NCBI GenBank assembly: GCA_937903155.1
Contig: CALCZU010000036.1
Span: 1-39,904 of the forward strand
DNA from: an uncultured Bdellovibrionales bacterium
GTDB lineage: Bacteria > Bdellovibrionota > FAC87 > UBA2466
DNA: 39,904 bases
Reading direction: 5' to 3'
The position numbers and the translations under genes are program-made. How positions within the stretch are numbered: position 1 is the first letter of the stretch; each line of letters begins with the position of its first letter. A model generated the notes under the pieces. The model saw nothing but the letters and a program-made list of their open reading frames with translations. It did not search any database and had not been told where the DNA came from. Positions 22,999 to 30,013 of the stretch are shown here, one piece after another.

Positions 22999-23077
22999 TT
23001 GATTTTTCTCCTTCTGAAAAAAAATGGTTTTCAGCGGGGTGCAAACTATTTTTTTTCAGAAGGAGAAAAATCAAATG
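22996..23077. repeat. Perfect 29-bp inverted repeat joining the two four-helix genes
   Basis: Bases 22996-23024 and 23049-23077 are exact reverse complements. Each arm runs from the start codon through the AAGGAG ribosome site to a run of eight A/T bases; 24 unique bases lie between. Similarity continues imperfectly into both coding regions for about 150 bases, so a single strand could fold into a very long stem. Confidence 0.92.
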
Positions 23078-23392
23078 AATCTTAGATGTCATGAATTGGC
23101 CGTTCAATTTTACAGGAGGGTTCGTGTTAAGCAGCTCCCGTCGTCGTTAAAAGGGCAGTTACAGCGGGCTTCTTCTAGTGTGGCTCTCAACCTCAGCGAA
23201 GGATGGGGCAGAGCAAAGGATGCGGATAGGAGGAAGTTCTACCAGATAGCTTTCGGCAGCATCCGAGAATGTCAGAGCATCGTTCATCTCGAATACGAAA
23301 TGTTCGACAAAGAAGAGATCGACTTACTAGATCATCTAGCAGCAAGCGTCTTCAAGCTTACCAACACCCCATGCCGCTCCCGCGCGCCGTAA
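23075..23392 (+). CDS. Four-helix-bundle (S23 / 23S rRNA intervening-sequence type) protein, right copy
   Basis: A 105-residue paralogue of the left gene (HELAVQFYRRV, GQLQRASSSVALNLSEG and FYQIAFGSIRECQSIVHLE), transcribed away from it. The ATG at 23075 is chosen because the AAGGAG site and the N-terminus match the left copy; an upstream in-frame ATG at 23024 lies inside the inverted repeat. The last residues (NTPCRSRAP) run into the GC-rich direct repeat, so the natural C-terminus may have been replaced. The second half has diverged from the left copy much more than the first half. Confidence 0.85.
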   Translation: MNLRCHELAVQFYRRVRVKQLPSSLKGQLQRASSSVALNLSEGWGRAKDADRRKFYQIAFGSIRECQSIVHLEYEMFDKEEIDLLDHLAASVFKLTNTPCRSRAP

Positions 23393-23452
23393 CCGCGGTC
23401 CGCCTTGCCCGACTGCCGCAATGCCGCCAACCGCAATCCGCGATCAGCTATC
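23386..23452. repeat. GC-rich heptad-phased repeat, right copy
   Basis: Direct copy of the repeat at 22613 (45 of the first 49 bases identical), with the same loose 7-base phasing (CCGCGGT, CCGCCTT, GCCCGAC, TGCCGCA). It overlaps the last codons of the right four-helix-bundle gene and reaches the stop codon of the convergent GNAT gene. The two copies are direct although the genes between them are inverted. Confidence 0.68.
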
Positions 23453-23924
23453 CGACTACAAGAGACATACACAAAGCATCATACTTATTTTGATAATAAG
23501 CTTTACGAATTCTTCCTTCAATAAAACCCGCTTTGCGATAAAACGCCAATGCCGCATCATTTCGAAGATCGACTTCTAAAAACGCTTCTCCGCGAACATT
23601 TTTTAAAACGGTATTTAACAATAGTGTAGCAATTCCCAGCTGCCGAAATCTTTTGGAAGTCGCGAGCGTGATAATATCGAGATCCCCCTGAATATCGATT
23701 CCAAAGAAATAGCCTACGAGTTCACCGCCATAGAATGCGCCCTTTGCGACACTGTCGGGATTTTTTAAAAGTTCTGTAAATTCTTTTTCACTCCAGACCA
23801 CATCGAAGCTTTCCTGAGCGATTTTTATGATTGGGGCGAGGTGGGCATCGGTCAACGAATCTAGACTTAAGATCTGTCCATCTGATTCACGACGTTGTAC
23901 TTTTCTTTCAAAAACTTGATCCAC
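23448..23924 (-). CDS. GNAT acetyltransferase, RimI-like
   Basis: A 158-residue GCN5-related N-acetyltransferase. The fold begins near residue 19 (LSLDSLTDAHLAPIIKIAQ), the acetyl-CoA motif A is RFRQLGIATLLLNTVL, and FLEVDLRNDAALAFYRKAGF is the motif B region typical of RimI-type Nalpha-acetyltransferases. The start used is GTG at 23924, which overlaps the SurA-like gene by 58 bases; a shorter product starting nearer residue 19 is possible. The substrate is unknown. It is the last gene of the glpX operon, and its stop lies in the edge of the GC-rich repeat. Confidence 0.82.
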   Translation of the reverse strand: MDQVFERKVQRRESDGQILSLDSLTDAHLAPIIKIAQESFDVVWSEKEFTELLKNPDSVAKGAFYGGELVGYFFGIDIQGDLDIITLATSKRFRQLGIATLLLNTVLKNVRGEAFLEVDLRNDAALAFYRKAGFIEGRIRKAYYQNKYDALCMSLVVG

Positions 23925-24499
23925 TCTTCGAGGCCTTTTTGCATTTTTTGTTTTTTGAGTAATAGCACAAGATTTGGCTTCAAATCCTCAAAATTATTCC
24001 CCTTAAAACGGGCCTCATTCTGTTTATAGTAAGCTTGAATTTCACTATCGGTAATGACTGGGGTCAGTGTATCTACCTTTTTCTGAAGAAATCTCTCTAC
24101 TTGCATCATTCGATGCAGTCTCTCGGTGAGGTCCTTTTCTGAGACCTGGAAGTAGCTCTGAAGCGCTTTCCAGTCCTTTTCATGCTTCTTTCGATTCGTT
24201 TGGACGAGCTTTGTCGCCTCCACCTTCGGAACTCCATCGAACTGAAAATTTTTCACTTCATTAAAAATCATTTCCTCAAAAATCAGTTTTTGAACGGTTT
24301 TCTTTAATGCGTCACCGGACTCAATATTTAATGCGGGAGATTCTTTTTCTTTAAAGCGCAAGAGACTGCGGTAAAGATAAGCGTCTTGAACCGATAGAAG
24401 AGTTTTCCCAACCGTCGCGGCCGTCCCATTTAAGATCGCAGCCGACAAAAATGAATACGTTGTGAAAAAAACTAGACTAATGAAAAGTGGCAATCGCAT
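23867..24499 (-). CDS. Exported SurA-N-like chaperone domain protein
   Basis: A 210-residue exported protein. MRLPLFISLVFFTTYSFLSA is the signal peptide (cleavage near SAA), followed by LNGTAATVGKTLLSVQDAYL, the 'V-G-x-x-x-I-S-x-x-D' opening of SurA/PpiD-type chaperones, then a helical core (KTVQKLIFEEMIFNEVKNF) and ITDSEIQAYYKQNEARFK, the usual junction to a parvulin domain. No parvulin domain follows, so it looks like a chaperone-only relative. The start at 24499 gives a clean signal peptide and overlaps ridA by 23 bases; an ATG 18 bases upstream has its AAAGG directly adjacent. Confidence 0.68.
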   Translation of the reverse strand: MRLPLFISLVFFTTYSFLSAAILNGTAATVGKTLLSVQDAYLYRSLLRFKEKESPALNIESGDALKKTVQKLIFEEMIFNEVKNFQFDGVPKVEATKLVQTNRKKHEKDWKALQSYFQVSEKDLTERLHRMMQVERFLQKKVDTLTPVITDSEIQAYYKQNEARFKGNNFEDLKPNLVLLLKKQKMQKGLEEWIKFLKEKYNVVNQMDRS

Positions 24500-24860
24500 C
24501 GATTTCAACCAGCACATCCTTTGGAAGTCGGGAGACTTCTATGGTAGCACGGGCCGGAAAAGGGGCCGACAAAAACTTTTGGTAAGTTTCGTTGACCACT
24601 GGGAAATCGTTCATGCTTTTTAAAAAGATAGTCGTTTTGACGACGTGTGAGAATCCAAGGCCTTGGGATTCTAAAATGCCCAAGAGATTTTTCATGACAC
24701 GATCGGTCTGTTCCTGAACCGTTTTGCCAACGACTTGCCCGCTACTGGGATCCAACGCAATTTGTCCTGAACAGAATAATAAGTTTCCCGATTTAATCGC
24801 TTGGGAGTAAGGGCCAATGGCCTGGGGTGCATTTAAAGTCGTTACCGCTTCTTTATTCAT
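24477..24860 (-). CDS. RidA-family enamine/imine deaminase
   Basis: RidA proteins hydrolyse reactive 2-aminoacrylate and related imines released by PLP enzymes, in the cytoplasm. The 127-residue length is usual. APQAIGPYSQAIKSGNLLF (residues 11-29) is the family opening, and FPARATIEVSRLPKDVLVEI near the C-terminus contains the conserved catalytic Arg and the RidA signature. The start MNKEAVTTL at 24860 is chosen because the family begins close to this point; a longer frame would add 12 basic residues overlapping the upstream gene. It overlaps both neighbours by 8 and 23 bases. Confidence 0.92.
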   Translation of the reverse strand: MNKEAVTTLNAPQAIGPYSQAIKSGNLLFCSGQIALDPSSGQVVGKTVQEQTDRVMKNLLGILESQGLGFSHVVKTTIFLKSMNDFPVVNETYQKFLSAPFPARATIEVSRLPKDVLVEIDAIATFH

Positions 24861-25191
24861 GAGAATTTTCTTTCTTTTCAAAAGTGAGAGTCGCATTAAC
24901 CTTCACTTTATTTTCCTGGAGAAACTTCGCGAGTTCGTCCGATAAATTGGTTTTGGCGAGCATCTTGCCGAATTCCTTCGCAAGCAGCCCATAAAAATCG
25001 TCTTTCTTTTTACCGACGCTGTCTAAAAGGAGCGCTACTAATTCTTTCGGGAGTTTCTTTTCCTTGAGATAATTGCGAATCGAATCTTCGGTCATAAAAA
25101 CCGTTGCGAGTCCCGTCAAAGAAACCTCTTTAATCACTTCGGACCACCAAGGTTTATCCGACGAGTCTTTTACATCGTCATTATCCGCCAT
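24853..25191 (-). CDS. Hypothetical helical protein in glpX operon
   Basis: A 112-residue soluble protein, acidic at the start (MADNDDVKDSSDKPWWSEV) and otherwise helical and Lys-rich (LPKELVALLLDSVGKKKDDF, then LLAKEFGKMLAKTNLSDELA), ending in a possible strand (VKVNATLTFEKKE). Texture recalls small phasin-like or scaffold proteins, but no family is recognised. The start at 25191 is preferred because it overlaps the upstream gene by only 11 bases and begins a typical MADN terminus. Tight overlaps on both sides show it is translated with SRPBCC and RidA genes. Confidence 0.6.
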   Translation of the reverse strand: MADNDDVKDSSDKPWWSEVIKEVSLTGLATVFMTEDSIRNYLKEKKLPKELVALLLDSVGKKKDDFYGLLAKEFGKMLAKTNLSDELAKFLQENKVKVNATLTFEKKENSHE

Positions 25192-25618
25192 TTTCAAGAT
25201 CCTTTGCCCGCGATTCAAACGCATCTAACATTTTAGGAAGACTCACTTCAGTCAGCTTCTTTGAGATAAATCCAGGCACTAAAAAACCAAAGTCGACATC
25301 GAGCTCATAGTGGACTGCAGTCTTTTTTTCCGATGACGATTTTAAATTCCAAGAGCCTTGATTCTTTTTAAAAAAATCGCTATCGACGAGCTTCCAAGTG
25401 ATCGTGTCTTTCCCATTCGACTGAAATTCTAGAGTATACTGAAAACGTTTGACCACTTCGATTTCAAAGCGGACCTGAAATTTTTCAGGCGTTCCCGAAA
25501 CTTTTTTGGCGCTGACAACTTCCGAAAGAAACTTCGGATAATTTTCAACCTCCGTAATCGCTTTATAAAGTTGCCCGATGGGCACATTCATTTCTTTTTC
25601 ACGAACGACATTAGCCAT
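25181..25618 (-). CDS. SRPBCC / COQ10-RatA-type START-domain protein
   Basis: A 145-residue single-domain protein. It opens with MANVVREKEMNVPIGQLYKA, ITEVENYPKFLSEVVSAKKV and later WKLVDSDFFKKNQGSWNLKS and ALSPRED-like ends (KLTEVSLPKMLDAFESRAKD), the helix-grip order of the COQ10/RatA branch of the START superfamily, which binds lipophilic ligands such as ubiquinone. The ligand here is unknown, and the ribosome-association role claimed for E. coli RatA should not be assumed. It starts 3 bases after the glpX stop. Confidence 0.75.
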   Translation of the reverse strand: MANVVREKEMNVPIGQLYKAITEVENYPKFLSEVVSAKKVSGTPEKFQVRFEIEVVKRFQYTLEFQSNGKDTITWKLVDSDFFKKNQGSWNLKSSSEKKTAVHYELDVDFGFLVPGFISKKLTEVSLPKMLDAFESRAKDLENGG

Positions 25619-25621
25619 GGA

Positions 25622-26581
25622 TTACCACCCGTATCGAGGTTTCGACTCAAAGTAGTGTTTCGAATGCACTTCACGAATCGTCTTAGTTTCCGAACGCATC
25701 ACAATCGAGTGCGTATGCGCTCCACCGCCGAAATATCTTACGCCTTGAAGGTAACTTCCATTCGTCACACCGGTCGCGATGAACATGACATTGCCTTTTG
25801 CAAGATCATTCATCTTGTAAACTTTATCAAAATCAGTAATTCCCATACGACGAGCGCGTTCTTTTTCGTTTTCGCTTCTAAATTTTAAAACGCCTTGAAT
25901 ATCCCCATCCAGACATTTTAAGGCGGCAGCTGCAATCACTCCCTCTGGAGCGCCGCCAATTCCCATCAATAAATCAATTCCGGTTTCATCTTGAGCGGTC
26001 GCGATTGCGGCCGAAACATCGCCATCGCCAATCAATCGAATGCGCGCGCCCGAAGCTCTGACTTCAGCAATCATTTCCGCATGGCGGGGACGATCGAGAA
26101 TAATCACCATCATGTCTTCAATGCTTTTATTTTTTGCTTTTGCAACTTCTTGCACATTCCAAGTGGGGCTTTTTGTAATATCGATTGCGCCTTTCGCTAC
26201 GGGACCCACGGCAATTTTGTCCATATAGGTATCCGGAGCGTGTAGGAAATTTCCTTCTTCAGCCGCTGCAATGACCGACAACGCTTCACTTCTTCCTAAA
26301 GCGGTGATCGTCGTTCCTTCTAAAGGATCACACGCAATATCGATTTTCGGCCCTTGTCCGTCGCCCACTTTTTCACCGATATAAAGCATTGGGGCTTCGT
26401 CTCGCTCGCCTTCGCCAATTTTAATGGTTCCTTCAAAACGGATAGAATCAAACGCTTTTCTCATGGATTCAACAGCTGCGTGATCCGCCGCCATTTCATT
26501 TCCACGACCAATCCAGCGCCCTACTGCTAAGGCCGCTGCTTCTGTCACGCGTACAAATTCAAGTGCTAGATTCCGATCCAT
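25622..26581 (-). CDS. glpX: Class II fructose-1,6-bisphosphatase
   Basis: GlpX dephosphorylates fructose-1,6-bisphosphate to fructose-6-phosphate in gluconeogenesis; it may also act on sedoheptulose bisphosphate. The metal-binding motif IGEGERDEAPM is at 55-65 and CDPLEGTT at 84-91, in the order typical of the Li+-sensitive phosphatase superfamily. GIGGAPEGVIAAAALKCLDG is the family-specific later motif. Length (319) is normal. CGGAGAG precedes the ATG. It heads a six-gene overlapping operon. A terminator-type hairpin lies 75-115 bases upstream of its start. Confidence 0.96.
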   Translation of the reverse strand: MDRNLALEFVRVTEAAALAVGRWIGRGNEMAADHAAVESMRKAFDSIRFEGTIKIGEGERDEAPMLYIGEKVGDGQGPKIDIACDPLEGTTITALGRSEALSVIAAAEEGNFLHAPDTYMDKIAVGPVAKGAIDITKSPTWNVQEVAKAKNKSIEDMMVIILDRPRHAEMIAEVRASGARIRLIGDGDVSAAIATAQDETGIDLLMGIGGAPEGVIAAAALKCLDGDIQGVLKFRSENEKERARRMGITDFDKVYKMNDLAKGNVMFIATGVTNGSYLQGVRYFGGGAHTHSIVMRSETKTIREVHSKHYFESKPRYGW

Positions 26582-26654
26582 TATGACTCTCCGTATAAAA
26601 GACCCATTTCAGGCCTGATTTAATTGGAAAAAACTAGCATAACTTCGCGGAAAA

Positions 26655-26701
26655 GGAAAAAAGGAAAACCGGCGTTGAACTGAACGCCGGTTCCCTTTTT
26701 T
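26655..26701. terminator. Strong bidirectional terminator-type hairpin between divergent glpX and dciA-like genes
   Basis: AACCGGCGTT (26667-26676) pairs perfectly with AACGCCGGTT (26683-26692) around GAACTG. It is extended by A-rich and T-rich flanks (AAAAAAGG before, CCCTTTTTT after), so both strands carry a GC stem with a T run. It sits where only 5' leaders are expected, so it must terminate a short leader or small RNA, or act as an attenuator of one of the two genes. Confidence 0.65.
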
Positions 26702-26817
26702 GGGAGGGATTCATGGGGGGAATTCGTTCCTTCCAATAATCAAGACGAAAGAAGCACGAGTTCTGTGACAGAGAACGCTTCTGTGCATTCCAGACTAAAA
26801 AGGTTAAGTTAGAAGGA

Positions 26818-27195
26818 GTGGATGACATTAAGAAAATTCAGGATTTAATTCGCGCAAGGCGTCGAGACATGCAAGAGCTCAGACGCCGCCGAGCCCATTT
26901 TCAAAAAGCACCCGAAAAAGTCGAAAGTATTTTAAAAGGAATTTTTAAAGAGAATAGCGAGATCTCCAATCGCATTGAAGAATCTCGCGCGATTACCGCA
27001 TGGGCGGAAATTGTGGGGGAAGCCGCAGCACACTCTTCACGCGCTCTCAGAATCCGTAGCGGAGTTCTCATCATTCAGGTTTCCGATTCCCTGTGGATGC
27101 AGCAGCTGCTGCTTCTAAAGAGCGGACTCATCAAACGCTACCGACAAATTTTTCCGAATCTCAAACTAACGGATATTTACTTCACAAGATACTGA
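26818..27195 (+). CDS. DUF721/DciA-like protein (helicase-loading family)
   Basis: A 125-residue basic protein. After a charged coiled N-terminus (IRARRRDMQELRRRRAHF) comes the DUF721 fold: ITAWAEIVGEAAAHSSRALR, SGVLIIQVSDSLWMQQLLLL and KSGLIKRYRQIFPNLKLTDI. DUF721 includes DciA, the ancestral loader of replicative helicase DnaB; E. coli lacks it, whereas many other bacteria use it. The start is awkward: GTG at 26818 shares bases with the AAGGAG site, while an ATT codon at 26827 has ideal spacing. Convergent to a possible small gene and yihY downstream. Confidence 0.78.
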   Translation: MDDIKKIQDLIRARRRDMQELRRRRAHFQKAPEKVESILKGIFKENSEISNRIEESRAITAWAEIVGEAAAHSSRALRIRSGVLIIQVSDSLWMQQLLLLKSGLIKRYRQIFPNLKLTDIYFTRY

Positions 27196-27321
27196 AGCCG
27201 TCGGTTTCTTTTTCAGTTTGAGGTTGAAATCGCGTTTACGAAACTGCTGTCTTTGAATCTGTTCGTTGTACGCTTCACTCGTTCCGAGCTCACGTTCTTT
27301 CAATTGCGTGTCTTTTTTCAT
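27166..27321 (-). CDS. Possible small basic protein overlapping yihY 3' end
   Basis: A 51-codon frame beginning MKKDTQLKERELGTSEAYNE, very rich in Lys, Arg, Glu and Gln, with a good GAGGTGAG ribosome site a few bases upstream. That site lies inside the last codons of the yihY-like gene, which it overlaps by 32 bases; it also overlaps the convergent DUF721 gene end by 30 bases. No homologue is recognised. The ribosome site and coupling favour a real gene; the short length and overlaps on both sides argue for caution. Confidence 0.38.
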   Translation of the reverse strand: MKKDTQLKERELGTSEAYNEQIQRQQFRKRDFNLKLKKKPTASVSCEVNIR

Positions 27322-28183
27322 TCTCACCTCGATGTTTTGGTTTAATAAATAAATCTGAATATACTTTTGTGAACTCTGCTCCAAGTAAAACGATTACCGA
27401 CGAGTAATAGGTCCAAAGCATAATCAGGACGACGGACGCCGATGCGCCGAACGCACTGGTAACAGAGCTCTGTCCCAGATAAAGTCCGAACAGAAATTTT
27501 CCGATCGTAAAGAAGACCGAGGTAATGGCCGCCCCCATCCAAACTTCCCTCCACATCAATTTAATATCGGGCAAAACTTTGAACATCAGCGCGAAAAGTA
27601 GGGCGATTAAAGCAAACGAAAATAAATTGTAAGGAATCTGAAGAAGCGCTACTGGAACCGAAAGATGCTGTGAAAAATATGCTGAAACCGCCGAGAGAAC
27701 GCTATTGATGACAAGCGAGACGAGGAGTAAAAACCCAATCGAAAGCACCATCGCGAAAGAAAGCAATCGCGTCCGAAGGTAGTGAGCAATGCCTTCGATC
27801 TTTTCTGGCTTCACTTCCCAAACTTTGTTCAAAGAGGCTTGAAGTTCACTAAAAACCGCCGTTGCCCCGACGATTAAAACAACCACTCCAATAATGGTCG
27901 CCATCAATCCGGTTTTGGGTTTGTGGGCATTCGCAACAATGTCTTCAACCGCCTTCGCCCCATCTGTCCCCATAAGACCCCGGAGCTGATTCGAAAGCTC
28001 GCCGTGAATGGCCTCTTCTCCGAAGATAAAACCTGCGGCGGCAATCGCAATCAGAAGAAGGGGTCCTATGGAAAAAACGGTGTAGTACGAAAGGGCTGCC
28101 GCCAAACGAAGAGCATCATGTCTCGAAAAACTCTCGTAAGTCTCTTTCAAAACTAACCAACTCGATTTAAAAAAACTTTTCAT
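27290..28183 (-). CDS. YihY/BrkB-family inner-membrane protein
   Basis: A 297-residue polytopic membrane protein. The opening ALRLAAALSYYTVFSIGPLL (about 25-44), followed by IAIAAAGFIFGEEAIHGELS, is the family signature, and GATAVFSELQASLNKVWEV (about 106-124) is the conserved 'F-x-x-L-Q-x-A-L-N-x-I-W' motif. Five or six membrane helices are visible, ending in FGASASVVLIMLWTYYSSVI and LLGAEFTKVYSD. The family was once called ribonuclease BN, which is incorrect; its real role, perhaps export, is unresolved. It lies 108 bases downstream of dut and may be read from that operon. Confidence 0.92.
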   Translation of the reverse strand: MKSFFKSSWLVLKETYESFSRHDALRLAAALSYYTVFSIGPLLLIAIAAAGFIFGEEAIHGELSNQLRGLMGTDGAKAVEDIVANAHKPKTGLMATIIGVVVLIVGATAVFSELQASLNKVWEVKPEKIEGIAHYLRTRLLSFAMVLSIGFLLLVSLVINSVLSAVSAYFSQHLSVPVALLQIPYNLFSFALIALLFALMFKVLPDIKLMWREVWMGAAITSVFFTIGKFLFGLYLGQSSVTSAFGASASVVLIMLWTYYSSVIVLLGAEFTKVYSDLFIKPKHRGENEKRHAIERT

Positions 28184-28291
28184 AGTAGTGACCTACTGTG
28201 AAGCAAGAACAGTGCCGTTCGCTAAAAATGGATGGATGAGACTGCTTGAATTTTTTTAGTGGATTTGAGCTAAAAACGATTTGGTGGAAGA

Positions 28292-28729
28292 TTAAACGCC
28301 TGTCGACCCAAAGCCACCCGCGCCCCGCGCGGTTTCGGAAGTTTTATCCACTTCGCTCCAGCTCATTTGTTCGACGCGATTTAAAACGAGTTGCGCGACT
28401 CTTTCACCATGTTGGATTTCAACAGGCGCTTCGCCTAAGTTGATTAAAAGGACCATTACTTCGCCTCTAAAATCGCTGTCAATCGTTCCGGGAGCATTAA
28501 CGACCGTGAGACCTTTTTTAAATGCAAGACCACTTCTCGGGCGAACCTGGACTTCATATCCTAAAGGAATTTCCATAATCAGACCCGTAGGTACCATCAC
28601 CCTTTGTCCTTTTTCGACAAGCATCGGGTTGTCTAAACAGGCGCAGACATCGCATCCCGCAGCTCCGGGAGTCATATAAACCGGCAACTGAGCATTTTTT
28701 TTCGATTTTGAAACTTTTACTTCAATCAT
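28292..28729 (-). CDS. dut: dUTP pyrophosphatase
   Basis: Dut hydrolyses dUTP to dUMP and pyrophosphate, keeping uracil out of DNA and supplying thymidylate synthesis. All five trimeric dUTPase motifs are seen in 145 residues: TPGAAGCDVCA (motif 1), RPRSGLAFKKG (2), NAPGTIDSDFRGEV (3, with catalytic Asp), RVAQLVLNRV (4) and the flexible C-terminal RGAGGFGSTG (5). The ATG overlaps the M16 peptidase stop by four bases, placing it at the end of the rimP-to-dut operon, a gene order known in several deltaproteobacteria. Confidence 0.96.
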   Translation of the reverse strand: MIEVKVSKSKKNAQLPVYMTPGAAGCDVCACLDNPMLVEKGQRVMVPTGLIMEIPLGYEVQVRPRSGLAFKKGLTVVNAPGTIDSDFRGEVMVLLINLGEAPVEIQHGERVAQLVLNRVEQMSWSEVDKTSETARGAGGFGSTGV

Positions 28730-30000
28730 AAAGACATCACCGATAAATTCTTCATTTTCGGTTCCTTTCGTGCAAGTACAATTAAGGATTCTTTTTCTTC
28801 TGTAAAGACTGTTTCTGCGACTTGCTTCATTTGTTCCAGCGTGACGAGATCGAGCGTCGCAAGGATACCCTCTGCAGAAAAATGTTTTTGAAAATAAATT
28901 TCATTTCGAGCCAGCGCCTCTTGTCTGACTTCCATTTGATCCGAAGATAAAAGAATAGAACCTCTTAACTGGCCCTTCACTAAATCCAATTCGCTCTGAT
29001 CAATCAATTCTGTTTTAATTTTACGAAGTTCTTGCCCCAGAATTTTTAAGCATTCTTTCAAAGATTTCGAATTTAAATTAGCAAAAATCGAGAAAAGTCC
29101 GGTCTTCTGATACGGAGTAAAATCACAGTCAATCGAGTAAGCAAGTCCCGCATTCTCCCTTACTTTTTGAAAGAGCCGACTCGACATTCCGCCTCCCAAA
29201 ATAAAACTCAAAAGCAAAGCCGCGTAGCGATGAGGATCCGACATCCCACAAGCTTCAAATCCCGCAACGAAGTAAGCTTGCTCGGTATCCGAAGGAATCG
29301 ACTTTTTCTTCGGTGTGTAGATGGGACTGACCGTTTCCAATGGGATCCATTTTTTAGGCTTTTCGAATTGAAAATATTTTTCGCAGAGATCGATAATCTT
29401 CTCAAAAGGAACATTTCCCGCGACACTGACAACAATATTACTTGCAACGTAATTCTGTTTGAAAAAAGAAACGAGTTCAGAGCGAGAAATATTGGAGATG
29501 GTTTTCTTATTTCCAATGATCGGTTGCCCCAAAGCGGCTTTGCCCCACACCGCGTGAAGATAGGCTTCCATCAGACACTCTTCGGGACTATCGAGCGTCA
29601 TCGCAAGCTCTTGTAAAAGGACCCCCCGCTCGCGCTGAAGTTCAATTTTGCTGAACATGGGCTTTGTCACAAGCTCACTTAAGACATCAATCGCGGTCTC
29701 GACGTTTTCAGAGAGAACCGACGCATGAAAACAGGTCAGCTCTCTCTCCGTAAATGCGTTTAATTCACCCCCTACCGATTCAATGGCGGTCGAAATTTCA
29801 AGAGCATTTCTCGTCTCAGTCCCTTTGAACACCATGTGTTCAATAAAGTGACTGATTCCATTCTGCTTGGGTTTTTCATAGGCGCTGCCTATCTTGACCC
29901 AAACTCCCAAAGAAACACTTCTTACATGCGAATACTCTTCGCAAAGAACGGTCATCCCATTGGGAAGGATTTGTTTATGAAATTTAGGGCTTGTGTTCAA
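28726..30000 (-). CDS. M16-family zinc peptidase (pitrilysin type)
   Basis: A 424-residue peptidase of the mitochondrial-processing-peptidase-like branch. The inverted zinc motif HFIEH (51-55: H51, E54, H55) is intact, with the probable third ligand E134 in ERGVLLQELAM. The first half is the active domain and the second half (from about residue 220, including GGGMSSRLFQKVRENAGLAY) the inactive companion domain with its substrate-binding R-x-x-x-G-L-A-Y motif. No signal peptide is present, so it is probably cytoplasmic. It follows pnp by 13 bases, a conserved neighbourhood in many bacteria, for unclear reasons. Confidence 0.93.
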   Translation of the reverse strand: MNTSPKFHKQILPNGMTVLCEEYSHVRSVSLGVWVKIGSAYEKPKQNGISHFIEHMVFKGTETRNALEISTAIESVGGELNAFTERELTCFHASVLSENVETAIDVLSELVTKPMFSKIELQRERGVLLQELAMTLDSPEECLMEAYLHAVWGKAALGQPIIGNKKTISNISRSELVSFFKQNYVASNIVVSVAGNVPFEKIIDLCEKYFQFEKPKKWIPLETVSPIYTPKKKSIPSDTEQAYFVAGFEACGMSDPHRYAALLLSFILGGGMSSRLFQKVRENAGLAYSIDCDFTPYQKTGLFSIFANLNSKSLKECLKILGQELRKIKTELIDQSELDLVKGQLRGSILLSSDQMEVRQEALARNEIYFQKHFSAEGILATLDLVTLEQMKQVAETVFTEEKESLIVLARKEPKMKNLSVMSL

Positions 30001-30013
30001 ACGATTCTAAGAT

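Noticed and set aside
23024..23074. Upstream start at 23024 for the right four-helix-bundle gene
   Set aside because: It lies at the edge of the inverted repeat; the mirror-image left gene starts at the position equivalent to 23075, directly after AAGGAG.
22600..23460. Possible CRISPR array or integron-type array in the GC-rich repeats
   Set aside because: The units are degenerate 7-mers with no unique spacers of constant length, and no cas or integrase gene is present.
26634..26828. 64-codon minus-strand frame between glpX and the DciA-like gene as a full protein gene
   Set aside because: It contains the terminator hairpin and no ribosome site at its first ATG; only its last 26 codons are considered, as a possible leader peptide.
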